A DNA stretch of 64,000 bases from Nostoc sp. 'Lobaria pulmonaria (5183) cyanobiont' (GCF_002949795.1 NZ_CP026692.1:5378545-5442544), one strand, 5' to 3'; shown: positions 50,387 to 60,711, counted from the first letter of the stretch. Numbers and translations are program-made. Notes: generated by a model not told the origin, from the sequence alone.

Positions 50387-50782
50387 ATGAATATTCAGAA
50401 TACAGGCATCCTTTTCCTTGACTCCTCCGTTAATAACTATGAAATATTGCTGAAAAATGTTGTATCAGAAATTGAGGTAATAGTCCTTGAATCGAGCCAA
50501 GATGGGGTAGAGCAAATTACTCAAACACTTTTACAGCGCCGGAGAGTTGAAAGTGTCCACATTGTTTCTCATGGTTCTCCCGGTTGCCTTTATCTAGGTA
50601 ATACCCAACTCAGTCTCAGCAGTTTAGAACGCTATACCCAAGAGCTACAAACTTGGTTCTCTCCATCTCTAATACTCTACGGCTGTAACGTCGCAGTTGG
50701 AGATGCAGGAGAGGATATTTTTGCAGAAGTTACACCAATTGACGGGAGCAAATATTACTGCTTCTACTACACCGACAGGTAA
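50387..50782 (+). pseudogene. DUF4347 N-terminal domain of the giant adhesin, cut off by a frameshift
   Basis: The ORF begins MNIQNTGILFLDSSVNNYEI LLKNV and has the DUF4347 hallmarks HIVSHGSPGCLYLG and LILYGCNVAVGDAGEDIF. At 50711-50727 the frame that homologues continue in (KLHQLTGANITASTTPTGNA) is found one base further (+1), in the following ORF, so one base has been gained. The five-T run at 50718-50722 is the likely slip site. DUF4347 opens many large cyanobacterial surface proteins. Confidence 0.8.
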
Positions 50783-53700
50783 TGCAGCCTTGGGAGGAGA
50801 TTGGAATTTACAGGTTAAAGTCGGCAAAGATTTTTCAATGCCAGATCCTATAGCTTTGGCATTTCGACAAGAGACTATTTCTACTTATACAGGACTACTT
50901 GCTCCTGGAAACCTCGATACTACCTTTGGAGTTGGTGGTAAGGTGATTACAAATATTGGTGGTAGTGACACAGCTTATGCTGTTGCGATTCAAGCGGATG
51001 GCAAGATTGTAGTAGTAGGAGAAACCTACAACAGCAATGGTGACTTTGCGGTGGCTCGTTATAATCCAAATGGTAGCCTGGATAGCAGCTTTGGCAATAG
51101 CGGCAAGGCGATCGCAGATTTTGCTAACCAAACCGATAGGGCTTACAGTGTTGCCATTCAGTCAGATGGCAAAATTTTAATCGGCGGAATTACTTACAAT
51201 GGCAACCAGGTTGATGCTGGTCTTGTACGCTACAACTCTAATGGCAGCTTGGATACCAGCTTTGGCAATGGCGGAAAAGTTGTTACAAACTTTGAGGGTA
51301 AAAACGAATGGATACAAAGCATTACCGTCCAGTCAGACGGCAAAATTATTGTGGGGGGATATCTTAACCCAAATGACGGTTCCCTCAATAATGACTTTGC
51401 CCTGATACGTTACAACTCAGATGGTAGTCTGGATACTAGCTTTGGTAATGGGGGTAAGGTTATTACTTCCATGAGCAACGGCCAAGACTTTATTGCAAGT
51501 ATCCTGATTCAGCCAGACGGTAAGATTGTAGTGACTGGGAGTGCCATGAACATTAATGGCAACAATAATTTTATCCTGGCACGTTACAACTCTAATGGCA
51601 GTATAGATACTAATTTTGGCAGTAACGGTAAAGTAATCACAGACTTTCCTGGCACAGATGACTTTGCAAATAGTGTTGCTCTGCAATCTGACGGCAAAAT
51701 TGTTGTGGCCGGATCTACTGGGAATATTGGTGCCAATGGAGATTTTGCTCTAGCGCGGTATAACTCTGATGGCACTCTGGACGCTAATTTTGGTAATGGC
51801 GGTAAGGTTGTTACAGATTTAGGCAGCAGCAATGATGTTGGTCAAAGTTTGGCTATTTTGCAGAATGGCAAAATTGTCGTGTCTGGGTTTGCCCAAAACG
51901 GAAGCGATCGCCGTGATTTTGCTTTAGCTGTCTACAACTCTAATGGCAGCTTAGATACCAGCTTTGGCAATAGTGGTAAAGTCATAACCCCCGTTGCCAG
52001 TAGTTATTCTCAAAATACTGCGGTTGCCGTTCAGTCTGACGGTAAGATTGTGGTTTCGGGAAGTGACAACGGTAACTTTCTTGTAACACGTTACGAGGCA
52101 CCCTCTAATAATCTTCCCACTCCCTTGAATTTAACTTATTACAAACTAGCAACAAGCGACTTTCTCCAAGACTGGTCAAATCCTAATTTGATTACTACGG
52201 ATGATGATTGGAGTAATTTACCCAATATCAGGGGTTTTCGAGGTGATGGTTTAGTTAGTAGCACGGGGACTAACCCACAAACAGTATTAGCTGATGGGTC
52301 TACAACTCCTGTTGATGTGAATGCTAATCAAAGTAATCCAAATACCTACACAAATAGCGGGATTACAGAATTTGCATTGAGCAATCCAACTATTGCCCTC
52401 AGAGGCTCATCAACCGCTACAGCACCGAATTTAGTTATTTATTTAGATGCTACTGGGCGGCAAAATCTCCAACTTAGCTTTACGCTACGTGATATAGACA
52501 CCTCAACCCGCGATGCCATTCAATCTGTTGCTGTACAATACCGCATTGGAAATACAGGGAATTTCACCAACCTGCCAGCTGCTTTTGTACCCGATGCTTC
52601 TAATAACGCCTCAACCTCAGCGTCTTATGACGCACGTGAAGCACGGATAAGTGTCTTATTACCACCCGAAGTTACTAATCAGGCACAAGTTCAAGTTCGG
52701 TTTATTACTACTGATGCGAATGGAGAAGATGAGTGGATTGGGGTTGATGATATCAAGGTTACGAGTAAAGCTATTGGCACTAATCAGCCGCCAGTGGTGA
52801 CAAACGATACTTATTTTGTCTCAGCCAATACTTCCTTGCAGACTGCTGCTGCGATTACATCGCTGACTTTAGATAGCGATCGCGGTAACTACATCGGTCA
52901 GAGTGATTACTATAGCTATACTCCCGCCACAGGTAAGTTTAACGCTGTTCGTGCTTACCCCACCAATCCCAGTAGCAACAACGGTATCCGCATCAGCTAC
53001 TCTGAATCTGGAACTGGCGGCACATGGTGGGATCTTTCATTTGCAGCTCCATTTAACGCTCCACTTACAGTAGCCACTACATACACAGGTGCAGCACGTT
53101 TCCCATTTCAAACCTCTAATCAGCCTGGTTTAGATGTAGGTGGTGCTGGACGCGGCTATAACAACTTGACAGGCCAGTTTACAGTTAACCAAATCGTCTA
53201 CGGTTCTGGCAGCGAAATTCTCAATTTTGATGCCACCTTCCAAGAATACGGTGATGGCGACCCTGCCAGCGAAAGTTTCAAAGGTCGCATTCAATACCGC
53301 GCTACTCCTAACAATTTATTTGCTGGTGTATTAACCAATGACACAGATAGCGAAAATACGGCACTAAAAGCAACCCTAGTGTCTGGGCCAAATAACGGTA
53401 GCCTTGTTTTTAATTCTGATGGGTCTTTTACTTACACTCCTAATGCTGGCTTTCAAGGTATTGATACATTCAGCTATAAAGCTAATGATGCGATGTCTAC
53501 GACGGGCTACGCCTACGCAGATTCTAATATTGCAACAGTAACTTTAAATGTTGGTAATCAAGCGCCTACAGTTACTTTGCCCAGCACAAACCCCACTTAC
53601 TTTGAAAATGCACCTGCTATCTTCATCGACCCGAATGCAACTGTCACAGACTTTGATTCCTTAAACTTCGATTCAGGTAAATTAACTGTTCGCTTCAGTA

Positions 53701-56027
53701 ATGGCGGTACTCCTGATGACCGTTTTGCCATTCAAAATAGCCCGACAAATAAAATTGAATATTTTGGTACAAATGTTTTTTACAATACTAGCTTGATTGG
53801 TAATTACACTGGTGGCATCGGCATTCAAGATTTAGTCATCAACTTCAACTATAATGCTACGCCTACTGCCGTCCAAGCCTTGATACGCAGTATTAATTAC
53901 GCCAATGTCTCTGAAAATCCCTCCACTACTCCCCGTCTTGTCAGCTTTGTATTGACTGATGGTGATGGCGGTACTAGTGCCACAGTTTCCAAGACGATTA
54001 ACGTTACTGCTATTAATGATTCTCCTACAATCAGTTTGCCAGGAACTAATCCCACCTACACTGAAAACGACCCTGCTATCTTCATTGATCCTAATGCAAC
54101 TGTTGCAGACCTTGATTCCCAAGACTTCGATTCAGGTAAATTGACTGTTCGCTTCAGTAATGGTGGAAGTGCTGACGATCGCCTCATGATCCAAAGCAAC
54201 ACAACAAATAAAATTCAAGTCAACAACAACACAAGCTTTTTGTACAATGGTAGCCTGATCGGTACTTTCAGTGGTGGTATTGGGACTCAAGACTTGGTAA
54301 TCAACTTTACCTCTAAAGCTACGCCTACTGCCGTCCAAGCCTTGATACGTAGTATTAGTTACGCCAATGTCTCTGAGAATCCCGCTACTACTGGCCGTAC
54401 TGTCAGCTTTGTGTTGACTGATGGTGATGGCGGTACTAGTGCTAATGTCTTTAAGGCGATTAATGTTACTGCTGTCAACCATTCTCCTATACTCAGTTTG
54501 CCAGGAACTAATCCCACCTATACTGAAAACGACCCTGCTATTTTCATTGATCTTAGTGCAACCGTCCTAGACCCTGATTCCCAAGACTTCGATTCAGGTA
54601 AATTGACTGTTCAATTCAGTAATGGCGGAAGTGCTGACGATCGCCTCATCGTCCAAAGCAGCACAATAAATAAAATTGCAGTCAACGACACAAGCATTTT
54701 GTACGATACTAGCTTGATTGCTACTTTCAGTGGCGGTATTGGCACTCAAGACTTGGTAATCAACTTTAACTCTAAAGCTACACCTGCTGCTATCCAAGCC
54801 TTGATACGCAGTATTACTTATGTCAACATCTCTGAGAATCCCTCCACTACTGCCCGTACTATCAGCTTTGTGTTGACTGATGGTGATGGCGGTACTAGTG
54901 CTACAGTTTCCAAGACTATTAACTTGACTGCTGTCAATGATGCCCCAGTTGTTACTGCAAATCAAAGCTTCAGCGTTAATGAAAATAGCAGTAATAACAC
55001 GGTAGTTGGTACTGTAGTTGCTACCGATATCGAGGGAACTAGCTCATTTTCCAACTGGACAATTATTGATGGCAATCTCGATCTCGATGGAGATGGGAAA
55101 ACTGCTTTTAGCATCAACCCCACTTCAGGACAAATTATTGTTAGCGATCGCGATGACCTTGACTTTGAGAGCCATCCTACCTTTCAATTACAAGTTACTG
55201 TCAGTGATGGCACTGATATAAGTGCTAAACAAGCGATCGCTGTCAATCTTAATGATGTCAGCGAAAAGACCATCTATGGTACGTCTTCAGGCAATAGGCT
55301 AAATGGCGGTACAACTGATGATACTATCTACGGCTATGCAGGAAATGACTACCTTTACGGTCATGATGGTAACGATCGCCTGATTGGTGGTACTGGCAAT
55401 GACTACCTTTATGGCGGTAAAGGCGATGATATTCTCGACGGTGGTGATGGCATTGATTCGGTAAGTGAATCCGCCGATGTCAACTTTACCTTGACTAACA
55501 CTCAACTAAGCGGTTTAGGTAATGATAGCCTGATCAATATTGAACGAGTAACATTGACAGGTGGCATTAGTAACAATACTTTAAATGCTTCATCATTCAC
55601 GATTGCTAGTGTCTATCTTTATGGCGGTAATGGTAATGATAGTCTCTTAGGCGGCAGTAACAATGATTACCTGTACGGTCAGAATGACAGCGATCGCCTG
55701 ATTGGTAATGCTGGCAATGACTACCTTTATGGTGGTGCAGGTGATGACATCCTGATTGGCGGCGCTGGCAACGATTTACTTTATGGACAAACAGGTGCGG
55801 ATATTTTTGTTCTCGCATCAGGAAACGGCAGTGATACCATTTTTGATTTTAAGGATGGCATCGACAAACTTGGTTTATTCGGTGGTTTAACTTATGGCGC
55901 TTTAACTATCTCTGCAAGTAGTAATAAGACTTCTATTCGGATTACTTCCACAAATGAGACATTAGCTATTTTGAGCGGCATCAATCCCAGCTTGATTACA
56001 GAGAGTGGTTTTATACCAGTTCTCTAG
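50697..56027 (+). CDS. giant secreted repeat protein with RTX C-terminus (adhesin-like)
   Basis: 1776 residues as an open frame; with the DUF4347 part (50387 on) the original gene had about 1880. Order: end of DUF4347; seven delta-60 repeats (about 75-470; LDTSFGNGGKV...QSDGKIVV units); an unassigned beta-rich part (475-695); a VCBS/cadherin-like domain (FSYKAN about 870-955); three near-identical 154-residue units (958-1415) opening PTYTENDPAIFIDPNATV; a cadherin-like module with LDFESHPTFQLQVTVSDG (1418-1525); RTX calcium-binding nonapeptides (GGTGNDYLYGGKGDD, 1525-1712). The non-cleaved C-terminus fits type I secretion. Surface attachment is likely; any start inside 50697 is not natural. 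Confidence 0.82.
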   Translation: MEMQERIFLQKLHQLTGANITASTTPTGNAALGGDWNLQVKVGKDFSMPDPIALAFRQETISTYTGLLAPGNLDTTFGVGGKVITNIGGSDTAYAVAIQADGKIVVVGETYNSNGDFAVARYNPNGSLDSSFGNSGKAIADFANQTDRAYSVAIQSDGKILIGGITYNGNQVDAGLVRYNSNGSLDTSFGNGGKVVTNFEGKNEWIQSITVQSDGKIIVGGYLNPNDGSLNNDFALIRYNSDGSLDTSFGNGGKVITSMSNGQDFIASILIQPDGKIVVTGSAMNINGNNNFILARYNSNGSIDTNFGSNGKVITDFPGTDDFANSVALQSDGKIVVAGSTGNIGANGDFALARYNSDGTLDANFGNGGKVVTDLGSSNDVGQSLAILQNGKIVVSGFAQNGSDRRDFALAVYNSNGSLDTSFGNSGKVITPVASSYSQNTAVAVQSDGKIVVSGSDNGNFLVTRYEAPSNNLPTPLNLTYYKLATSDFLQDWSNPNLITTDDDWSNLPNIRGFRGDGLVSSTGTNPQTVLADGSTTPVDVNANQSNPNTYTNSGITEFALSNPTIALRGSSTATAPNLVIYLDATGRQNLQLSFTLRDIDTSTRDAIQSVAVQYRIGNTGNFTNLPAAFVPDASNNASTSASYDAREARISVLLPPEVTNQAQVQVRFITTDANGEDEWIGVDDIKVTSKAIGTNQPPVVTNDTYFVSANTSLQTAAAITSLTLDSDRGNYIGQSDYYSYTPATGKFNAVRAYPTNPSSNNGIRISYSESGTGGTWWDLSFAAPFNAPLTVATTYTGAARFPFQTSNQPGLDVGGAGRGYNNLTGQFTVNQIVYGSGSEILNFDATFQEYGDGDPASESFKGRIQYRATPNNLFAGVLTNDTDSENTALKATLVSGPNNGSLVFNSDGSFTYTPNAGFQGIDTFSYKANDAMSTTGYAYADSNIATVTLNVGNQAPTVTLPSTNPTYFENAPAIFIDPNATVTDFDSLNFDSGKLTVRFSNGGTPDDRFAIQNSPTNKIEYFGTNVFYNTSLIGNYTGGIGIQDLVINFNYNATPTAVQALIRSINYANVSENPSTTPRLVSFVLTDGDGGTSATVSKTINVTAINDSPTISLPGTNPTYTENDPAIFIDPNATVADLDSQDFDSGKLTVRFSNGGSADDRLMIQSNTTNKIQVNNNTSFLYNGSLIGTFSGGIGTQDLVINFTSKATPTAVQALIRSISYANVSENPATTGRTVSFVLTDGDGGTSANVFKAINVTAVNHSPILSLPGTNPTYTENDPAIFIDLSATVLDPDSQDFDSGKLTVQFSNGGSADDRLIVQSSTINKIAVNDTSILYDTSLIATFSGGIGTQDLVINFNSKATPAAIQALIRSITYVNISENPSTTARTISFVLTDGDGGTSATVSKTINLTAVNDAPVVTANQSFSVNENSSNNTVVGTVVATDIEGTSSFSNWTIIDGNLDLDGDGKTAFSINPTSGQIIVSDRDDLDFESHPTFQLQVTVSDGTDISAKQAIAVNLNDVSEKTIYGTSSGNRLNGGTTDDTIYGYAGNDYLYGHDGNDRLIGGTGNDYLYGGKGDDILDGGDGIDSVSESADVNFTLTNTQLSGLGNDSLINIERVTLTGGISNNTLNASSFTIASVYLYGGNGNDSLLGGSNNDYLYGQNDSDRLIGNAGNDYLYGGAGDDILIGGAGNDLLYGQTGADIFVLASGNGSDTIFDFKDGIDKLGLFGGLTYGALTISASSNKTSIRITSTNETLAILSGINPSLITESGFIPVL
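53490..53518. repeat. second copy of the 29-bp small dispersed repeat, in the adhesin gene
   Basis: Identical over 29 bases to 2982-3010. Here it adds about nine in-frame residues (MSTTGYAYA) between YKANDA and DSNIATVTLNV, a strand-strand junction where related VCBS domains have only a short turn. Confidence 0.85.
53570..54950 (+). repeat. three tandem ~462-bp coding units
   Basis: Units start near 53570, 54033 and 54495 (period 462-463 bp, 154 codons). Units two and three are nearly identical over long DNA stretches (for example ACTGAAAACGACCCTGCTAT), unit one more distant, so the last duplication is recent. Confidence 0.85.
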
Positions 56028-56146
56028 AATATCCGTCTCCGTGTTGCCGCATCATTATTTTGGAATAGAGTTTATGAGTTTACCTCCAGAAATTTTAGAG
56101 GAAAAATCATAAACTCTTAAATCAAATCCACTCCCCCGCGCCTTAC

Positions 56147-56354
56147 CTACGGTGTACACACAAGTCCTAAAAACCTAGCTTGATAAGACTTTTCTCGTTC
56201 TCGTTCCCAGTCTCAGACTGGGAATGCATTTATTGAGTTAGAGACTCAATGCCTGACTGGAGCCAGCAGTATCTAATAGCCATTACCATGCAGAGTATGG
56301 GAACGAGATAAACGTGGAAAATCAAGCTTTTTTCAACTTGTGTGTACATCGTAG
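56147..56354. mobile_element. 208-bp MITE-like element with the same 19-bp ends as the 47-kb element
   Basis: Left end CTACGGTGTACACACAAGT and right end (complement CTACGATGTACACACAAGT) match at 18 of 19; similarity continues inward (AAAAA, then GCTTGAT) to about 37 bp. No flanking direct repeat is seen. An inner hairpin CCCAGTCT/AGACTGGG lies near 56207. It sits just after the adhesin gene. Confidence 0.7.
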
Positions 56355-56988
56355 ATTAGAAATACGTGCTTTTGGCAATTTGGCATCCAAAGTTTTTCTA
56401 TTGCAGTTTTAATTTATATATCAACAGGGTTACAGGGACATTGAGAAAATTCTACAAGGGATCAATTCCCGTCTCAAAATCCTACCCAATGGCCAGTTGT
56501 TGACGTTCACGCTCTCCGAACCACCTTAAGGTGGATGCAGCGCAGCGTCACCGCTTCACCACAACTGGCTTGAAATCAAACAGAAAATATATAGTACAAA
56601 TGCACTGACACAGATTTCAGTCGGGGATGGCAGTCTTTGAGTTTGTAGTTGTCTTAGTTTATGTCAAGCTAAATTTTGCGGACAGTAGCCCAATCCACAG
56701 ATATAACTTTGTCGGAATACATACTTCAATATTAGTTTTTTATTGAAGAGGTAAATATAATCGTTCAAATGAAAATTGTTATAAATTGCAGTACGAATAT
56801 TAAGGTTTAACCTTTGAGCAATTGGTTTGATTTTGAAGTTATTACTAACTATCAAGTTTAAGCTTAAATTTAACTTAACGTTTTGGGTAATTTAGAATAA
56901 GATGAGATACTCAAACGAATTTTTACATTGACGAAAGCTAGATACATTGACGAAAGCTAGATACATTGACTACTACTATAATATTACT
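56355..56988. other. intergenic region upstream of the GAF gene
   Basis: No gene supported. Holds a GC-rich dispersed repeat near 56495-56575 (with complementary AACCACCTTAAGGTGG core), an AT-rich stretch, and a 19-bp tandem duplication ACATTGACGAAAGCTAGAT at 56925-56962 just before the GAF gene. Confidence 0.5.
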
Positions 56989-57630
56989 ATGCTGTTCAAT
57001 CGTCTATCGGGTTCTGAAATTGATTTAAAGCAAATCCTCGATCAAATTAGGATGCTCGCCGATCAAATTCATCAGTCACTTGGAGTGAGTGAAATTCTCA
57101 AGATTATTGTCAGCGAAGTTAGAAAAACTTTAGAAAGCGATCGCGCTATTATCTATCGCTTTTTGTCCGATGCAGATGGAGTCATCGCAGAAGAGTCTGT
57201 AAGTCATGAATGGAAACTGATTTTAGGGCAATTAATTTACGATCCTTGCTTCAATGCGACATGGGTAGAGCGATATCGAGATGGAAGCGTCGGTGTCATT
57301 GAAGACATTCATACTACAAACCTTGACCCTTGTTATAAAAAGTTATTAACGGACTTGCAGGTTCGAGCTAATTTAGTAGTACCAATTTTAGTAAACAATC
57401 AAGAAATTGATGGAGTTTCTAATATATATCCTCATTTGTGGGGCTTACTAATTGCTCACCAGTGCAGTGGCTCACGTCAATGGAGTTCTTTAGAAATTGA
57501 GTATTTCCAACTGATAGCCGCAGAGCTAGGAATCGCTCTTGGGGAAGCAGAACGCCATCAGCGAAAGGCTACATCCTGCCAAAACCTAACGCTGCAACTC
57601 AATCAAAACCTAAAAAATTTGACAGTTTAG
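56989..57630 (+). CDS. cyanobacteriochrome-type GAF domain ORF (DXCF motif)
   Basis: 213 residues from the ATG at 56989 (TTG at 56947 is an alternative). A helix (LDQIRMLADQIHQSLGVSEI) leads into a GAF domain: VRKTLESDRAIIYRFL, EESVSHEWKLILGQLIYDPC FNATWVERY with the D-P-C-F motif (C87) and DPCYKKLLTDLQVRANLVVP with the cysteine at the bilin-attachment place (C115). Both cysteines fit DXCF cyanobacteriochromes, which absorb blue/green or violet light. The frame ends in TAG but goes on open, in the same frame, into the GGDEF protein, so this may be the sensor head of one larger protein. Confidence 0.7.
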   Translation: MLFNRLSGSEIDLKQILDQIRMLADQIHQSLGVSEILKIIVSEVRKTLESDRAIIYRFLSDADGVIAEESVSHEWKLILGQLIYDPCFNATWVERYRDGSVGVIEDIHTTNLDPCYKKLLTDLQVRANLVVPILVNNQEIDGVSNIYPHLWGLLIAHQCSGSRQWSSLEIEYFQLIAAELGIALGEAERHQRKATSCQNLTLQLNQNLKNLTV

Positions 57631-57636
57631 CCAAAG

Positions 57637-60600
57637 TTGAAGCTGAGATCAATCAAAAAAACTCTGTATAAGAATTTTAGAGAATCCATTACAACAAGAA
57701 CAGCATTGCCAAAGAATATATCAGTTGCAGACTTGATTGCATTTGACCGATTACAAACTCCAATTTGGATTTATGATATTCAAAATTTGCAGATGTGGTG
57801 GGCGAATCAATCCGCTCTGCATATTTGGAATGCTCAAAGTCGAGAAGAATTGCTCAATCGCAACTTCAGTGATATTTCCCAGTCTACTCACACTCGAATG
57901 CAAAGCTATGTGCAAGAATTTCAGCAAGGGAAAACCATCGCTGAAAACTGGACATTTTACCCAGAAGGAAAACCTGTTTCTCTTCGCTGCATCTTTTCTG
58001 GAATTCAAATTGAACAAGGGCGAATAGCGATGCTGGTTGAAGGAACAACACAACTTATCAATCAGATCGATCGAGAAACACTCAGATCGATTGAAGCCCT
58101 ACGTCATACCACAGCGATCGTCTCGCTTTACACGATGGATGGTGTACCTTTGATGCAAAACCCGGCAGCCCTTCGCTGTTATCGGGATACCCTGCACCCT
58201 AACTCGTCAGTTGAGAATATTTTCCTAAGTCACTTTGTCGACAAGAGTGTTGGGCAACAAGCTATGGAAGTGATTAATTTAGGTGAGGTGTTCAGCATAG
58301 AGGCTCAGGTGTTCACTACTGAGGGGATTCAATGGCATGGGATAGATATACGATGCACCCGCGATCCTGTAACGGGTAATTCCATTATCCTCGTTAACGA
58401 AAAGAATATTACCAAGCAACAAGCTGCGCTACAAGAACATCAGCGTACAGAGTCAGAATTGCGCTGGCGGGAAACTTTGCTGCGTTCCATGACTGACACT
58501 TCCTTGCTGGGATTCTTTGTTGTTGACAATCACACCGACGAAATCCTTTATTTCAATCATCACTTCTGTAAAATTTGGGGCATCGAACATCTAGAAGACC
58601 AAATGCGTTTGGGTGCTTTAAAAAATAATCACATCATTCCTGAGTGTATACCTTCAATTGTTGATGTATCGGCATTTGCCGAATCCTTTAAACTGTTGCA
58701 GTCTGAAGAAAATCGTAGCACGATTGAGGATGAAATTTTATTTGTCGATGGGCGAACGATTCGCCGCTTTTCCAGCCAAATTCGGGATATTCAGGATCGA
58801 TACTTTGGGCGGTTATACATTTTTGAAGACATCACCCCACGCAAACAAATCGAAGCCGCACTCAAAACCAGTGAAGAAAGATGGCAGTATGCCTTGGAAG
58901 GAAATGGGGACGGAGTTTGGGACTTGAATGCCGAAACTAACGAAGTCTTTTTCTCCCGGCGGTGGAAAAAAATGTTAGGGTTTGCAGAGGATGAAATTGG
59001 AAATACCCTCAGTGAATGGGAACAACGGGTTCACCCTGATGATAAAGCGAGGGTTTACGAGGAAATTCTCAAGCATTTGTACGGTGAAACCCAACAATAT
59101 GTCAGTGAATATCGGATCGAGTGCAAAGATGGAACCTACAAGTGGATTTTAGATCGGGGGCAAATTTCGAGTCGCGCAGCCAATGGTTTTCCCCTACGGA
59201 TGTTAGGAACCCATACTGATATTACTGAACGCAAGCGTATGGAAGAAGCACTGCGAGAAGGCGAACAACGCTATCGTTCCGTAATTACAGCGATGGCAGA
59301 AGGTATTGTCCTACAGCAATCCGATGGGCGAATTACCGCTTGTAACGACAGTGCCGAAAGAATTTTAGGGTTAACAGCCGATCAAATGATCGGGCGAACT
59401 TCCATCGCTTCACTATGGCAAGCTATTCATGAAAATGGTACTTTTTTTCCAGAGGAAACTCACCCCACCGTTGTTACTTTACGCACCGGACAACCCCAAT
59501 TTAACGTGATTATGGGAGTTTACAAACCTGATAATAGCTTGACTTGGATTTCAATCAATTCTCAGCCACTATTTGAATCCGATGAATCAAAACCATCTGC
59601 GGTGGTGACATCATTTACAGACATCACAGACCGCAAACAGGCACAAATTGCCCTGCAACAGCAAACAGAACGGGAACGCATGGTCTATGCGATCGCTCAA
59701 CATATCCGCAAATCTTTGGACTTAGATGAAATATTGAATACAACTGTTGCCGAAGTTCGACATTTTCTGCAAACCGATCGGGTACTCATCTACCGCTTTA
59801 ACCCTGATTGGAGTGGTGTGGTTGTCACCGAGTCTGTAGCAGAAGGTTGGCAAGCAATTTTGAATATGGAAATTACAGACAACTATTTTGTCGAAACACA
59901 GGGACAGTATTATCAACAAAGTACCCTTAAAGTCACTCCAGATATCTACACCGCCGGATTTTCCCCTTGTCATGTAGAGTTATTGCAACAGTTGCAAGTC
60001 AGAGCCAAGCTAGTTGTACCAATTTTACAAGGCGATCGCCTTTGGGGACTTTTGGTTGCTCATGATTGTAGCACCCCGCGTGAGTGGCAACCTTGGGAGA
60101 GCGAACTGCTTCAGCAATTGGCAACACAGGTAGCGATCGCTATTCAACAATCAGAACTTTATCAACAATTGCAGCGTGCTAACCAGCAACTTGAAAATAT
60201 GGTGATGGTGGATGAATTAACTCAAATCGCCAATCGCCGATGTTTTGATATTAAACTTAATTCTGTCTGGCAATATCTTTTACGAGAACAAGGTTTTGTC
60301 TCACTACTTTTATGCGACATTGATTATTTTAAACAATATAACGATACTTATGGTCATGCAACTGGAGATGATTGTTTGCGCTTTATTGCCCAAGCTTTCA
60401 AACAAAGTGTCAAACGTTCTAGAGATTTAGTTGCTCGTTATGGCGGAGAAGAGTTTGTTGTCATCTTGCCTAGCACTGATAGTGATGGGGCTTTTTACGT
60501 TGCCCAAGAAATTCATAAAGCTCTAGAACAGCTAAATATTCCCCATGCAGCATCGGCTGTGAAACATCACGTCACCTTGAGTATTGGAATTGCTACAGTG

Positions 60601-60711
60601 ATTCCAACACCCAATATGGTTCCTTTAAATTTGATTGAGGCAGCAGATCAAGCCCTTTATCAAGCCAAAGCAAACGGGCGTAATCGTTCTTGTATAAATA
60701 GACTGTCTTAG
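57637..60711 (+). CDS. multi-PAS/GAF diguanylate cyclase
   Basis: 1024 residues; the start is weak (TTG, no SD, first ATG about 50 codons in). Five PAS-like units (about 30-150, 150-265, 275-400, 410-535, 540-675; third to fifth with DITxRKQ or DITERKR ends), a GAF (about 690-850) with the bilin-type SPCHVELLQQLQVRAKLVVP (C778-H779; the DXCF place reads DNYF), and a C-terminal GGDEF domain with MVDELTQIANRRCFD, DIDYFKQYNDTYGHATGDDC and an intact GGEEF (936-940). It makes cyclic di-GMP under control of light or redox/PAS ligands. Same frame as the GAF ORF upstream, one TAG between. Confidence 0.85.
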   Translation: MKLRSIKKTLYKNFRESITTRTALPKNISVADLIAFDRLQTPIWIYDIQNLQMWWANQSALHIWNAQSREELLNRNFSDISQSTHTRMQSYVQEFQQGKTIAENWTFYPEGKPVSLRCIFSGIQIEQGRIAMLVEGTTQLINQIDRETLRSIEALRHTTAIVSLYTMDGVPLMQNPAALRCYRDTLHPNSSVENIFLSHFVDKSVGQQAMEVINLGEVFSIEAQVFTTEGIQWHGIDIRCTRDPVTGNSIILVNEKNITKQQAALQEHQRTESELRWRETLLRSMTDTSLLGFFVVDNHTDEILYFNHHFCKIWGIEHLEDQMRLGALKNNHIIPECIPSIVDVSAFAESFKLLQSEENRSTIEDEILFVDGRTIRRFSSQIRDIQDRYFGRLYIFEDITPRKQIEAALKTSEERWQYALEGNGDGVWDLNAETNEVFFSRRWKKMLGFAEDEIGNTLSEWEQRVHPDDKARVYEEILKHLYGETQQYVSEYRIECKDGTYKWILDRGQISSRAANGFPLRMLGTHTDITERKRMEEALREGEQRYRSVITAMAEGIVLQQSDGRITACNDSAERILGLTADQMIGRTSIASLWQAIHENGTFFPEETHPTVVTLRTGQPQFNVIMGVYKPDNSLTWISINSQPLFESDESKPSAVVTSFTDITDRKQAQIALQQQTERERMVYAIAQHIRKSLDLDEILNTTVAEVRHFLQTDRVLIYRFNPDWSGVVVTESVAEGWQAILNMEITDNYFVETQGQYYQQSTLKVTPDIYTAGFSPCHVELLQQLQVRAKLVVPILQGDRLWGLLVAHDCSTPREWQPWESELLQQLATQVAIAIQQSELYQQLQRANQQLENMVMVDELTQIANRRCFDIKLNSVWQYLLREQGFVSLLLCDIDYFKQYNDTYGHATGDDCLRFIAQAFKQSVKRSRDLVARYGGEEFVVILPSTDSDGAFYVAQEIHKALEQLNIPHAASAVKHHVTLSIGIATVIPTPNMVPLNLIEAADQALYQAKANGRNRSCINRLS

